From Paraescarpia echinospica (lineage: Eukaryota; Annelida; Polychaeta; Sabellida; Siboglinidae): a DNA stretch of 64,000 bases. Both the position numbers and the translations under genes were made by a program. The notes beneath the pieces are model-generated. The model ran no database searches. It was not told where the DNA came from and worked only from the letters and a program-made list of their open reading frames with translations. The stretch spans positions 52,046,343 through 52,110,342 of the forward strand of contig CM034541.1 of the NCBI GenBank assembly GCA_020002185.1, written 5' to 3'. This document shows, piece after piece, positions 30,349-39,666 of the stretch (position 1 is its first letter; each line of letters begins with the position of its first letter).

Positions 30349-33300
30349 ATGCCACCACCATCGCCATGGCAATGTCCGAGATGTCGGCGCTATTTCGCGA
30401 CGCGGTCGATGTTAGAACGACACGAAGCGCTAGAGTGCCCAAAAGTGCGAGATTGCCCAAAATGTGGCAAGCTATACACCACGCGTTACGCTATGCTACG
30501 ACATCTGAGGCTGCAGTGTGGCCGTTCGTTGCCACCCGAATCAGTGGAGGCCGCCGCCGCTAGCGCGCCGTCGCCGTCGCCCGACGATCTACAGCGTGTC
30601 GTAGACGAGCACCGGCGTAGCATAGAGACGTCGGTGGCGCGCGGCGTCGTACAGTCGCGTTATAACTATCGTATGACCGCCTGTACGAGTACGCGCGTAC
30701 TCGAACCGCGTCTGAGGGAAATGTTTCGCGCGCAAAAGAACGCGTTTAAAATTAACGTTAGTTATGGTTTTGTATTACGCCACAAGGTGTCGGGTCGGTA
30801 CCGATATTTTCATTCTTCGTGTAACTGTTGCGGACGCCTCCTCGAAACACCCGCCCTAGTTACCGATAGCCGTTCATTCGAACGATTCCTCGACGCCGTG
30901 CGCACTACCGACGTACTGCAGTACGCCATCGCGCAGCGTCCCGACTCGGGATGGATCGTCGAGCTCGTAACTAACGCCACCTACTTCGTGAACGTCATCA
31001 TCAATCATCCTATCGGCTGCGTTGGCGTGACGACGCTTCCCGCCTACGTGCGCCTCAACAGGTCCATCGTGTCGTTGACGAACGATGTTCGAGGCGCACC
31101 CTACGACGATCATCTGTGTCTCTTCCGATGCATCGCCCTTCACCTGCAAGGTCACCGACGAGGTCAAAGTATCCGTCATACGAACCGTTTAACGAAAGAC
31201 GCTAAACGTCTGTACGCGCGGTATCGTCGCGACACGGCGACGACCTCGAACGGTGGCGGCGTGCGCCTGAACGAACTGGATCGCGTGGAGACGGTTTTCG
31301 GCATCAACGTCGTCGTCTATCGTCGACTGACGAACGACGTCGCCGAACTAGTCCGTCGATCGCTCGAAGCGCACCCCACGACGCTGAACGTCAACCTGTA
31401 CGAGTCGCACTTCTCGTACATAAGCGATCGGCGCGCGTACACGAAAACGTACAAGTGCGGGAAATGCGGCAGCGTCCTCTGGCGGACCGCGCGCGATTTA
31501 CGGCGTCACGAAGCGACGTGCGAAGGCGGCGTTCGTCACGTGTTCCCCGGCGGCGTCTACCGACCGACGGCGTCCGTATTCGAGCGGCTCGACGACGAAG
31601 GCATCGACGTCGGCGACGACGACCTGCGCTACTACCCGTACCGCGCGACGTTCGATTTCGAGTGCTATTTCGCCGATAACGATCTGCCGACGAATAGCGA
31701 CAAATGCCGCTGGATCGCGCGACACGAACTGCTCAGCGTGAGCGTCGCGTCGAACGTGCCCGGTCACGAAGCGGCGCGCTGTTACGTCACGACCGGCGAT
31801 TCGTCGGAACTCGCGCGTCGCCTCATCGACGACCTGGAAGCGGTGAGCGCGACGGCGTGCGCGATTCTACGTCCCCGCTACGACGCGACCTTCGAGGCAC
31901 TCGACGCGCTCGACGCCGACTGGCGGCGACGATGCAACGACGACGCCGACGCGTCACCGTACGCCACACTCGCCGACCGACTGTGGACGTACCTTCGACA
32001 AATGCCCGTATTGGGATTTAATTCGGGTAAGTACGACTTGAACGTCGTCAAAAAGTACTTGACCCCCCTGCTCATAACCGACGACGCGCAGCACACGTCG
32101 TCGGCGTTTACCATTAAACGTCAGAACAATTTCATGTGCCTGTCGACGACGACGTTGAAGTTCCTGGACATAACGAATTACCTCGCGCCCGGCGTTAGCT
32201 ACGATCGCTTTCTGAAAGCGTACGGTTGCTCGGCAACGAAGGGCTACTTCCCGTACGAGCACATCGACGCGTTGTCGCGTCTGGACGAAACCGCCCTGCC
32301 GTCGCGCGAAGCTTTCTACAGCCAGCTGAAACGCGAGGGAATCTCCGCGGAGGCGTACGAGATTTGCGCGACGGCGTGGCGCGACGAGGGCATGACGTCG
32401 ATGCGCGATTTTCTTGTGTGGTATAACAATCGTGACGTGGCGCCGTTTCTCGAGGCCGTCGATCGCCAGTTCGCCTTCTATCGGCGCCGACGTATCGACA
32501 TGTTCAAGGACGCCATCAGCGTACCGGGGTTGACGTTGTTGTACCTGTTCAACGACCTGCCGAAGTCGATCCATTTCTCGCTCTTCAACGAGCCGAACAA
32601 AGATCTGCACCGTCTGCTGCAGGCGCAGATCGTCGGCGGCCCGTCGATCATCTTCGCGCGCCACCACGAGGCCGACGTGACGTCGATTCGTGGCGGCGCG
32701 CCGTGCCGATCGATAGTAGGCTTCGACGCGAACGGCCTCTATCTATGGGCGATAATGCAGGAGATGCCGACGGGCTGGTACACGCGCCGACGCGCTGAGA
32801 ACGCCTTTCGAGCGGAACGCGTGCACCGCTACGGTCGTATGGCCGTGGAGTGGTTGACGCGCGTGGAGGCGGAAACCGGCGCGCGTATACGTCACCAGTT
32901 GAACGGACGCGAGAAGCGCATCGGAAAGTACCGAGTCGACGGCTGGTGCGCCGCCACGCGAACGGCGTACCAATTTCACGGCTGCTATTTTCACGGTTGC
33001 CCGACGTGTCAGGCGCACGTGACGACGAACGCCGTCAACGGTCAACCGATGACGACGCTGTACGCCGCGACGATCGCCGTGACCGCCTACCTGCGCCGTT
33101 TCGTCGACGAAGTCGTCGAAATGTGGGAGTGCCAGTGGCACGCCGTGCAACCGCCGGCGGTGCCGACGCCGCCCGACGCGTCACGATGGCAACCGACCGC
33201 CGCCATTACGCTCTCGACGATACTGGAGGCGGTGCGCGACGGCTCTCTGTTCGGCCTCGTGCAGTGCGATATCGCCGTACCGGAAGCGCTGCGCGACAAG

Positions 33301-34461
33301 TTCGCCGAGATGCAGCCGGTATTCAAGAACGTCGATATCGCGCGCGACGATCTCAGCCCGTTCATGCGCGACTACGCCGAATCGCACGATCTCCTCACGC
33401 GACCTCAACGCACGCTCGTCGGTAGCTACTTCGGCGCGGCGATCTTGCTCGCGACGCCGCTCCTACGCTGGTATCTGGCGCACGGGCTCGTCGTCGAGCG
33501 CGTCTACCAGATCGTCGAGTACGCGCCGATAGCGTGCTTTCGCCGCTTCGGCGACGCGGTTTCGACGGCGCGTCGCGAGGGCGATATCGATCCCGACAAA
33601 TCGATCATCGCCGATACATTTAAACTTCTCGGGAACAGTTCCTACGGGAAAACGATTACGCGCGTCGATCGGCACCGGGAAATCAAGTACGCGACGCCGG
33701 TCGGCGCGTCGATGCTCGTCAACAATCGCCGCTTCCGGCAACTGGACGCCGTCGTCGACGACGCGCTGTACGAGGTGGCGCTGAATAAGCGTAAAATCGT
33801 CTACGGCCTGCCGATACATATCGGCTATTTCGTATTGCAGTACGCAAAATTGAGAATGCTGGAATTTTATTACGATTTCGTCGACGCCTACATTCCCCGT
33901 CGGCTCTTCCAGTACTGCGCTATGGACACCGACTCGGCGTACATAGCCCTAGCCGGACGTGACGTCGACGCGCTCGTACCGGAAGAACGTCGCGAACACT
34001 ACTTCCGGAATCGCTCGCTCTGGTTTCCGGCCGAATGCTGCGACGCGCACGTGGACGCCTACGTACGACGGCGCGTCGCCGGTCTAGCGTGGGACGGCGA
34101 GGCGGCCTGCTGCGCGCGCCGACGCCTGTTCGATCGTCGAACGCCGGGTCTCTTCAAAGAAGAGTGGCGCGGCGACGGGATCGTGGCGCTGTGCAGCAAA
34201 ACCTACTACTGCTTCGGCGGCGTCGCCGGTCCGAAGTACAGCACGAAGGGGCTCAGCAAGCGACAGAACGCCGACATCGACGAGCACACCTTCCTCGCCG
34301 TACTGCGCGACCGTCGCAACGGCGTCGGCTGGAACCGCGGTTTCCAAGTGAAAGACTCGTCCGTGTTGACGTACGTTCAAGAGCGCGCGGCGTTGAGCTA
34401 CTTCTACGCTAAACGCCGCGTGCTCGACGACGGCGTCACTACGGCGCCGATACTCGTCTAA
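30349..34461 (+). CDS. polB: Protein-primed family B DNA polymerase
   Basis: 1370 residues, intact. Two N-terminal C2H2 fingers (residues ~5-55) are followed by a conserved region with YFHSSCNCCGR. Next comes DHLCLFRCIALH (~254-265), which recalls the Asp/Cys block of OTU-like peptidases fused to some Polinton polymerases. A third finger lies at ~369-391 (CGKCGS...HEATC). Proofreading motifs are Exo I FDFECYF (~435), Exo II GFNSGKYDLN (~556) and Exo III YNNRDVAPF (~691). Polymerase motifs are A DANGLYLWAI (~793), B KLLGNSSYGKT (~1092) and C AMDTDSAY (~1193), with KYSTKG later. This is the pPolB family that starts replication on a terminal protein. It probably replicates the element from its TIRs. 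Confidence 0.97.
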   Translation: MPPPSPWQCPRCRRYFATRSMLERHEALECPKVRDCPKCGKLYTTRYAMLRHLRLQCGRSLPPESVEAAAASAPSPSPDDLQRVVDEHRRSIETSVARGVVQSRYNYRMTACTSTRVLEPRLREMFRAQKNAFKINVSYGFVLRHKVSGRYRYFHSSCNCCGRLLETPALVTDSRSFERFLDAVRTTDVLQYAIAQRPDSGWIVELVTNATYFVNVIINHPIGCVGVTTLPAYVRLNRSIVSLTNDVRGAPYDDHLCLFRCIALHLQGHRRGQSIRHTNRLTKDAKRLYARYRRDTATTSNGGGVRLNELDRVETVFGINVVVYRRLTNDVAELVRRSLEAHPTTLNVNLYESHFSYISDRRAYTKTYKCGKCGSVLWRTARDLRRHEATCEGGVRHVFPGGVYRPTASVFERLDDEGIDVGDDDLRYYPYRATFDFECYFADNDLPTNSDKCRWIARHELLSVSVASNVPGHEAARCYVTTGDSSELARRLIDDLEAVSATACAILRPRYDATFEALDALDADWRRRCNDDADASPYATLADRLWTYLRQMPVLGFNSGKYDLNVVKKYLTPLLITDDAQHTSSAFTIKRQNNFMCLSTTTLKFLDITNYLAPGVSYDRFLKAYGCSATKGYFPYEHIDALSRLDETALPSREAFYSQLKREGISAEAYEICATAWRDEGMTSMRDFLVWYNNRDVAPFLEAVDRQFAFYRRRRIDMFKDAISVPGLTLLYLFNDLPKSIHFSLFNEPNKDLHRLLQAQIVGGPSIIFARHHEADVTSIRGGAPCRSIVGFDANGLYLWAIMQEMPTGWYTRRRAENAFRAERVHRYGRMAVEWLTRVEAETGARIRHQLNGREKRIGKYRVDGWCAATRTAYQFHGCYFHGCPTCQAHVTTNAVNGQPMTTLYAATIAVTAYLRRFVDEVVEMWECQWHAVQPPAVPTPPDASRWQPTAAITLSTILEAVRDGSLFGLVQCDIAVPEALRDKFAEMQPVFKNVDIARDDLSPFMRDYAESHDLLTRPQRTLVGSYFGAAILLATPLLRWYLAHGLVVERVYQIVEYAPIACFRRFGDAVSTARREGDIDPDKSIIADTFKLLGNSSYGKTITRVDRHREIKYATPVGASMLVNNRRFRQLDAVVDDALYEVALNKRKIVYGLPIHIGYFVLQYAKLRMLEFYYDFVDAYIPRRLFQYCAMDTDSAYIALAGRDVDALVPEERREHYFRNRSLWFPAECCDAHVDAYVRRRVAGLAWDGEAACCARRRLFDRRTPGLFKEEWRGDGIVALCSKTYYCFGGVAGPKYSTKGLSKRQNADIDEHTFLAVLRDRRNGVGWNRGFQVKDSSVLTYVQERAALSYFYAKRRVLDDGVTTAPILV

Positions 34462-34545
34462 CTCGTAAACTCGTCTAACTCGTAAACTCGTCTAACTCGT
34501 AAACTCGTCTAACTCGTAAACTCGTCTAACTCGTCTACTACTAAC
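34462..34545 (+). repeat. 17-bp tandem repeat after the polymerase stop
   Basis: CTCGTCTAACTCGTAAA recurs about four times, beginning with the last codons and stop of polB. It fills the short space between the converging gene sets. Confidence 0.85.
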
Positions 34546-34606
34546 CTAACCCCCACCACCCCCCCTAGGGGTAGTTTCTGTATGTATGTATGTATGTGTG
34601 GGTAAT

Positions 34607-34652
34607 AATAAACACCAACAATTGTGCGTACATGATTCGTTCGTTTTTTATT
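34607..34652. terminator. Converging poly(A) signals
   Basis: AATAAA on + at 34607-34612 serves the polymerase transcript. AATAAA on minus at 34647-34652 lies just past the protease stop and serves the virion gene transcripts. Some 35 bp separate them. Confidence 0.6.
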
Positions 34653-34662
34653 TCTACTACTA

Positions 34663-35124
34663 CTACAAGCGGTGAGGTTTTAATAAATCGTGTACGAGAC
34701 AGTCATTGTTCACCCTATCGGTGCCGAATAGGTTCTGAAACGTCGTCAACGGCATCCCGCGACATCGGAGGAGAAGGTAGGCGACGCAATATTGTCCGCA
34801 CACGTTAGAGATGACGCTCTGCAGGCGCTTGTCGTTGTACGTCCACGCGTCGCCGCAGTGGCGGCGCAGGAAGGCGCGGAAGTCGGCGTGCAGCGGCGGC
34901 AGACCGTACGAATCGAAGTACTCGCCTCGTCGGTCGGCGCCGACGTAGACGGCCACCCAGTGCTGTCCCGGTTCGCCGCCGTCGTCGGTGTTGCACACGA
35001 AGGCCGTCGGGTAGGTGGCGCCAATGGCGGCGGTAAGTAGCGCGTCTTTAGGCACGACGCCGACGACGATACGTTTAGCGTACGTATCGAGTTCCAGACG
35101 ACGCATCAGTTGAAACGTATCCAT
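34663..35124 (-). CDS. Adenain-like cysteine protease (virion maturation)
   Basis: 153 residues from the ATG at 35124, which follows the major capsid stop by two bases. The open frame extends further upstream, but that part overlaps the capsid gene. Catalytic residues are readable in adenain order: His in QHWVAVYV, acidic residue in YFDSYG, Gln in LQSVISN and Cys in CGQYCVAYLL. Expected role: processing virion precursor proteins, as in adenoviruses and other Polintons. It is the last gene of the leftward late cluster. Confidence 0.93.
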   Translation of the reverse strand: MDTFQLMRRLELDTYAKRIVVGVVPKDALLTAAIGATYPTAFVCNTDDGGEPGQHWVAVYVGADRRGEYFDSYGLPPLHADFRAFLRRHCGDAWTYNDKRLQSVISNVCGQYCVAYLLLRCRGMPLTTFQNLFGTDRVNNDCLVHDLLKPHRL

Positions 35125-35126
35125 AG

Positions 35127-36428
35127 TTACCAGTCGTAAATGACGTTCCGGTTCCGGTCGATTTCCATCACCGTCTCGAATTCCCCGTACACGACGACGT
35201 TCACCGGACGCGCTAGCGGCGTCTCGAAATGCATATCGACGCCCACGCACCCCTGACGCACGACGTTGAAATGATCGCCGTCGCAACAGTCGGGGGTCAG
35301 GTCGAAACCGAAGATGGTGTAGCCGGCGCCGAAGTCCGTGCGCGATACGTCGTTCCCCTCGTCCTCGAACGCCTTTCCGGTCGCCTCGAAGAGATTCATG
35401 TAGCTGCGTACGTACCGGTTGTGCGCGAAGTCCGGCTGCAGCGGCTTGCTCGGCACCTGACGTCCGTCGACGATGACCGACAGGAAGTTTATGTCGTTGT
35501 GACGCGCGTCGAACGGATTTCTAGTGTAGTCGCCGTTGTAGGCGACGTTGTCGATCATCATCAGGAAGAGGCGTTTCGGAATCGCGCCCATGTACAGGTT
35601 CTCGTGCACGTTCGATAGCGCGCCCGCCGTTATCGAGAACGATTTGCAGTCGACGCGACGCATCGGAAACTTAGCCGTTCCCAACGTCCACGCTTTGATA
35701 TGTCCTATCTGGACGGCCGGGTTCAACTTCACTTTTCGCACGTGCAGTCGCATCTCCTGCACCACGACGCGCCACCCCGGTACGGCTGCCGCGCCCATCA
35801 GCGCGAAGGCGTCCTTCGAGCGCACTATGCGCACTTTCGTGTCGACGCCGTTCGGTAGGTGTTTGTTTAGCATAAACGCGTCGACGTGCAGCCGTCCCAT
35901 CATCTCCACCTCGTGGCTATCGGCCGTCGCGACGCGTCGCGACTCGAAACCGACGTTGGCGTTGCCGAGCGTGTCCATCCGTCCGGCGGTGTCTTTGTAC
36001 CACAACGACGCCGTGAGATGCGAACGTTTCGCGTCGCTACCGTAACTTAGCAACGTCTCGAGGTAGGCCCGGTACGCGTACGTATTGGTCGACGGCGTCA
36101 CGAGGGTGTTGTTCAGCGACACGTCGATTTGACTGATCATCGAATGCAGGAAATTGTTGACCGGCGCCACCGCGGCCGCGGCCGCCAGATCGGTACCGTC
36201 CCCCCGCGTCACTTTGAAGCGTACGTACAGTTGAACGCTCGCCAGGTCCGTATAGTCTTCGCCCGAACCCGGCACGAGGAACTCGATAGGGCCGCCGGCG
36301 TCGAGAGTCGTCAGCGGCTGGTAGACGGTCCAATGACTACTCTCGATGCTCGTCTGCGTCACCGGTCCGCTGAACAGGTCCAGTTCGCCCTTCACGCCCT
36401 CGCACGTCGAGCCGTTCACGAACGCCAT
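35127..36428 (-). CDS. Major capsid protein, double jelly-roll
   Basis: 433 residues. The start FSGPVTQTSIESSHW, the PIEFLVPGSGEDYTDL block, PVNNFLHSMISQIDVSLN and YRAYLETLLSYGSDAKRSHL match the Polinton major capsid family, annotated in many invertebrate genomes as F54H12.2-like. It would form the pseudo-hexagonal capsomers. ATG at 36428 lies 64 bp after an ATAAAGAG TATA-like word (36492-36499). The stop is followed two bases later by the protease start, so the two are probably on one transcript. Confidence 0.95.
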   Translation of the reverse strand: MAFVNGSTCEGVKGELDLFSGPVTQTSIESSHWTVYQPLTTLDAGGPIEFLVPGSGEDYTDLASVQLYVRFKVTRGDGTDLAAAAAVAPVNNFLHSMISQIDVSLNNTLVTPSTNTYAYRAYLETLLSYGSDAKRSHLTASLWYKDTAGRMDTLGNANVGFESRRVATADSHEVEMMGRLHVDAFMLNKHLPNGVDTKVRIVRSKDAFALMGAAAVPGWRVVVQEMRLHVRKVKLNPAVQIGHIKAWTLGTAKFPMRRVDCKSFSITAGALSNVHENLYMGAIPKRLFLMMIDNVAYNGDYTRNPFDARHNDINFLSVIVDGRQVPSKPLQPDFAHNRYVRSYMNLFEATGKAFEDEGNDVSRTDFGAGYTIFGFDLTPDCCDGDHFNVVRQGCVGVDMHFETPLARPVNVVVYGEFETVMEIDRNRNVIYDW

Positions 36429-36439
36429 CGTCGTCGTTG

Positions 36440-36530
36440 TCGTCCGTTCGACGTCTTCCGCCTACTGACGACCGTCGCCGCTAGGCGTGCTCTCTTTATG
36501 CCGCCGCCGCCGTCGCGACGGTTTTTTGTT
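36440..36530 (-). repeat. Local duplication shared by the capsid leader and pX-like gene
   Basis: TTCCGCCTACTGACG, TCGTCGCCGCTA and GCTCTCTTTA occur here and again at about 36708-36750 inside the C-terminal coding part of the pX-like gene. The duplicated block carries the TATA-like TAAAGAG. It may have moved a late promoter in front of the capsid gene. 36530-36674 has no gene. Confidence 0.7.
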
Positions 36531-36674
36531 TTTCCTCGAGTTGACTTAATAGCGTATGCAGGATCGAATCTCCTCCGCGCGGCGGCGCCGGCACCATCAC
36601 CACCACTACGACGCGCACTCGAAAGTACGGCGAGAACTGACCGTCGTTCTCGAGTCCGCTGCGCTCCATCGTCG

Positions 36675-37103
36675 TTACTCGTCGAATATGTCCTTTCGAC
36701 GCGCTCTTTTCCGCCTACTGACGGTCGTCGCCGCTAAGCGCGCTCTCTTTACGCCGACGCGGGGACGGCGCTGCGTCTTTTTTTGCTTCTTCTTTGGCGC
36801 CGCCGCCTGCGGATTCAATAGGCCGTCGAGAAGATCGGCGCCGGCCTCCTTCGCGCGCCTTTTTAGCGACTGTTTCAGATTGCCGCCGCCGACGACGTCG
36901 CGCGCCACGTGCATGCCGGTGTTGAGCGCCCGTTTTCCCAACGCCATCGCGCCCCTCTTGATAAGCGGCATGGCGCTTCGAAACAGACTCCCGAAGAGAT
37001 TACCCAGACCGTGACCTCGTTGACCCCGAGCGCCGACGAAGACCGGCAGCTGTCCGCCGACCTGACGAACGTAGTAGTCCACGTACGGGTTCTTCGACGA
37101 CAT
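36675..37103 (-). CDS. pX/pVI-like minor virion protein
   Basis: 142 residues. It opens NPYVDYYVRQVGGQLPVFVG, then a Gly-rich GLGNLFGSLFRSAMPLIKRG amphipathic segment, and ends very basic (KKKQKKTQRRPRVGVKRAR). This layout is typical of a Polinton protein compared with adenovirus pX/pVI, thought to act in the virion core or in membrane disruption. It starts one base after the penton-like gene stop. Confidence 0.75.
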   Translation of the reverse strand: MSSKNPYVDYYVRQVGGQLPVFVGARGQRGHGLGNLFGSLFRSAMPLIKRGAMALGKRALNTGMHVARDVVGGGNLKQSLKRRAKEAGADLLDGLLNPQAAAPKKKQKKTQRRPRVGVKRARLAATTVSRRKRARRKDIFDE

Positions 37104-37104
37104 G

Positions 37105-37983
37105 TTAAAACAATTTCGATTTACAACGTCTGAAGTGAAGCGTCGTCACCACCTTCCCCTGCTCGAATGGTATCGGTTGGCCGTGATCGTCTCTTATATC
37201 GACTTCGACCTCGTCGAATTGATTCCGCATCAGCTTAACGTATTGCACGCGAACGAACGATTCCGAAATGACGTCACCGTTCTCACCGCGGACGGCGATG
37301 TTTCGAAGCAGCGGCGCGAACACGTCACCGACGACGCGCGGTTCCACGAGATCCGTGTACACGTACAGACTCTCGATGCCCGCCGACATGTTCACCGTAT
37401 CGCGACCTTCGTACTCGAACGTGTACGCGGCGGGCGACGTGCTGATGACGGGTCTCGTCGCCGGCGCGGGACCGAACGCGGGCGAACTCGTGATCGTGTT
37501 GCTATGGAAACCTAGCACGTGTCTCAGACGGCTCGTATGAGGTATGATAAATTCGACACCCGCCGACAGACGTAGCGTAAAGCGGTTAGAGACGGCGCAG
37601 TATTCTAGCACGGCCTTGGCCTTCCTGGTGTGTAATTTCTCTAGCGCCTCGTTGATCCTGTTGCACAACGTATAAACGTTGTTGTAGAAACCGTGAGGAA
37701 TCGTCGTCTGACGATATATCAGCAAGGTCGTGCCTTCTTCGTCTATCTGCGTGTAAACGTTCCGTTCGCCCGCCGCGCAAGTCAGAAAGAAGTAGGCGTC
37801 CTTCTTTCTCACGTTGTACCACGTGTGCGGATACTGTACCGACACGGCGCCGCATTCCCACTCCCCCGACAGGTCGAAACGTCGCGGCAACGTCGTGACG
37901 TAGTGCGTCAACGTATTTTCGGGGTGACGTTTCATAGACGCGTTGCTCGGCAGCGTCAGGTAAAAATCAGACGAGACCGCCAT
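37105..37983 (-). CDS. Minor capsid protein, penton-like single jelly-roll
   Basis: 292 residues from the first ATG at 37983. The start FYLTLPSNASMKRHPENTL, the GEWECGAVSVQYPHTWYN block and later FEYEGRDTVNMSAGI are characteristic of the Polinton penton-like protein that closes the five-fold vertices. Its start overlaps the end of the upstream membrane-protein gene by 17 bases in another frame. Confidence 0.9.
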   Translation of the reverse strand: MAVSSDFYLTLPSNASMKRHPENTLTHYVTTLPRRFDLSGEWECGAVSVQYPHTWYNVRKKDAYFFLTCAAGERNVYTQIDEEGTTLLIYRQTTIPHGFYNNVYTLCNRINEALEKLHTRKAKAVLEYCAVSNRFTLRLSAGVEFIIPHTSRLRHVLGFHSNTITSSPAFGPAPATRPVISTSPAAYTFEYEGRDTVNMSAGIESLYVYTDLVEPRVVGDVFAPLLRNIAVRGENGDVISESFVRVQYVKLMRNQFDEVEVDIRDDHGQPIPFEQGKVVTTLHFRRCKSKLF

Positions 37984-38317
37984 CGCGTTGTCGTCGACCG
38001 ACACTCATAGACGGACTCGGGAGCAGGTAACCGAGACAGCTGCTCAACAGCGCCGTCCACAGGTTGGAGTCTCCTTGACCTTTCGTCAGATTGTATATAC
38101 TAACGCCGATGACGAAGTACAGGACGACGACCTGACAGAGGAACACGATTTCGGCCTTAGGGCATTCGTTGCCGCAGATTCGCCATGGAACGGGTTCGGC
38201 GGCGGTTGCTGTTGTAGCGTCGATGGAGTCCGCGTTGCGCTCGTCGTCGACGACGGACGATTCGTCGGCGATCGTTCGACGCTCGCCACTCGAGGTAGTT
38301 TCGTCGTCTTCGCGCAT
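37967..38317 (-). CDS. Small membrane protein conserved in Polintons
   Basis: 116 residues. An acidic, Thr/Ala-rich N-terminus leads to ECPKAEIVFLCQVVVLYFVI, a transmembrane segment, then GVSIYNLTKGQG, LWTALLSSCLGYLLPSP and a basic tail. The NLT...LW..LLSS..GYLLP.P pattern is recurrent in Polintons and their virus relatives; its function is not known. A good TATAAAGG lies at 38353-38360. Confidence 0.8.
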   Translation of the reverse strand: MREDDETTSSGERRTIADESSVVDDERNADSIDATTATAAEPVPWRICGNECPKAEIVFLCQVVVLYFVIGVSIYNLTKGQGDSNLWTALLSSCLGYLLPSPSMSVGRRQRDGGLV

Positions 38318-38352
38318 CGTCGCGCCACTGCGCCCTGTCGATGCAACAGGGA

Positions 38353-38360
38353 CCTTTATA
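38353..38360 (-). promoter_or_regulatory. TATA box upstream of the small membrane protein and capsid genes
   Basis: TATAAAGG on the minus strand, 36 bp before the ATG at 38317. It may drive the transcript for the membrane, penton and pX-like proteins. Confidence 0.55.
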
Positions 38361-38434
38361 CGGTAAGAACGAAGAGCCGTTGCATAGTCCCGCCTCGTGC
38401 AGTCGCCAGCAGCCGGTGTGACGCATCCAACGAT

Positions 38435-39574
38435 TCATAGGTCCACGAGCGACTCGGCGTCGATCCAGCTGTTGAATGAGGCCGGATATCCGCTCCATTT
38501 TACGAGCGCCTCCGAACCGCCGCCACGACGTCGACGACGCCGAATAACCGCCTCCACGCGATATAGTTTGTCTTTCGGAACGACTACGCGTTGTAGTTCC
38601 TGTTCGTAGAAGGTGCCCTCTATCGGCGTCTCGGCGTCGTCCTTGAGGCGATAAACGGGCGGTTCGGAAGGGTGCACCTCTACGACGGTGAACAGCTCCT
38701 CGCTCCAGTTAGCCATGTATCCTTTTTTGAAATGACCCCTCGTCTTGCTGATACGTACGCGATCTCCCACGCGTAGTTTCGGTTTTCGTCGTCGTTCGAC
38801 GCCGTCGCCACCGTACAGTCGTTGCCATACGGCCTCCTGATTCGTCGCGTCGACACTCGCCGGCGTCCTACCGATGCTTCGGTGGTAGGCGTTGTTGTAC
38901 GATTGCACGAAATCCGGTAACGCCTCTACGTAGCGCAGCGTTTCGTGTTTCGTAAAATAGCGCCACATACGCGTCTTCAAAGTTCGATTAAACCGTTCCA
39001 CGACGCTCGCTTTGGTCTCCTCGTTATGCGTCACGAAATGATGAACGCCGCGACTCTTTAGCAACGTTTGCAGGGGTCGGTTCAAAAACTCGCTCCCCTT
39101 ATCGGTCTGCAGCGTGTGCGGCGTCTCGTCGTCGTCGTTCAGCAGGCGCTCGAAGGCCGCGACGAGCGACGCTCCGGACTTATTCTTCAACGGTACGCAC
39201 CACGCCCGCTTCGAAAACACATCGATCACCGTCAATAGGAATGTTATACCGTCGTTGTGCGTTTTCAGTCTAGTCAAGTCGACCAGATCGGCTTGCCACT
39301 GCTGGTTTCGACCGCCTACGATGACGCGTCGTCGTTTGAAATGACGTCTAACCGGTTTGTGTAGGGTATAGGCGTCCTGCGACGCTAGCCACCTCTCGAC
39401 GGCCGGACGTCGGAGCTTCGACGCCCGGTGCAACGCGTCGACGCCTCCGTAACTCCCCACCCGTTTCGGATCGAAGTACGCGTTATTCAGCTCCTCGTCG
39501 TCGTCGTCGTCGACGTTTCGTTGCTGTCGAGGCTTTCGTTTTGGACGACGACGACGACTCCACCCGGACACCAT
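38435..39574 (-). CDS. Retroviral-type integrase with C-terminal chromodomain
   Basis: 379 residues. The N-terminal part has AYFDPKRVGSYGGVDAL and AYTLHKPVRRHFKRRRV, typical of Polinton integrases. The DDE core is visible: Asp in QWQADLVDL, Asp in LQTDKGSEF and Glu in KASVVERFNRTL. An SH3-like segment (KPKLRVGDRVRIS) and a chromodomain (VKWSGYPASFNSWI) follow. It integrates element DNA with a 6-bp staggered cut, fitting the CTCCCA duplication. Chromodomains bind methylated histone tails, so preference for silent chromatin is plausible given the minisatellite target. Confidence 0.97.
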   Translation of the reverse strand: MVSGWSRRRRPKRKPRQQRNVDDDDDEELNNAYFDPKRVGSYGGVDALHRASKLRRPAVERWLASQDAYTLHKPVRRHFKRRRVIVGGRNQQWQADLVDLTRLKTHNDGITFLLTVIDVFSKRAWCVPLKNKSGASLVAAFERLLNDDDETPHTLQTDKGSEFLNRPLQTLLKSRGVHHFVTHNEETKASVVERFNRTLKTRMWRYFTKHETLRYVEALPDFVQSYNNAYHRSIGRTPASVDATNQEAVWQRLYGGDGVERRRKPKLRVGDRVRISKTRGHFKKGYMANWSEELFTVVEVHPSEPPVYRLKDDAETPIEGTFYEQELQRVVVPKDKLYRVEAVIRRRRRRGGGSEALVKWSGYPASFNSWIDAESLVDL

Positions 39575-39666
39575 GACGACGACGACGACGATACGATTAT
39601 ACAGATAAGCGCGATGATGAAACCGACGACGCCGACGATGATGATCGCTCGTCGTGACGTCGTCAT
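39487..39666 (-). CDS. Possible short single-pass membrane protein
   Basis: 59 residues from ATG at 39666. A hydrophobic run AIIIVGVVGFIIALICIIV is followed by Ser-rich and Thr-rich tails. It overlaps the integrase N-terminus and the end of the upstream gene in other frames. Low-complexity CGT/CGA codons in the overlap could produce such a frame by chance. Confidence 0.4.
   Translation of the reverse strand: MTTSRRAIIIVGVVGFIIALICIIVSSSSSSWCPGGVVVVVQNESLDSNETSTTTTTRS

Noticed and set aside
31455..34412. Long Arg-rich frames opposite or beside polB
   Set aside because: Shadows of the GC-rich polymerase gene with CGN-rich low-complexity text and no motifs.
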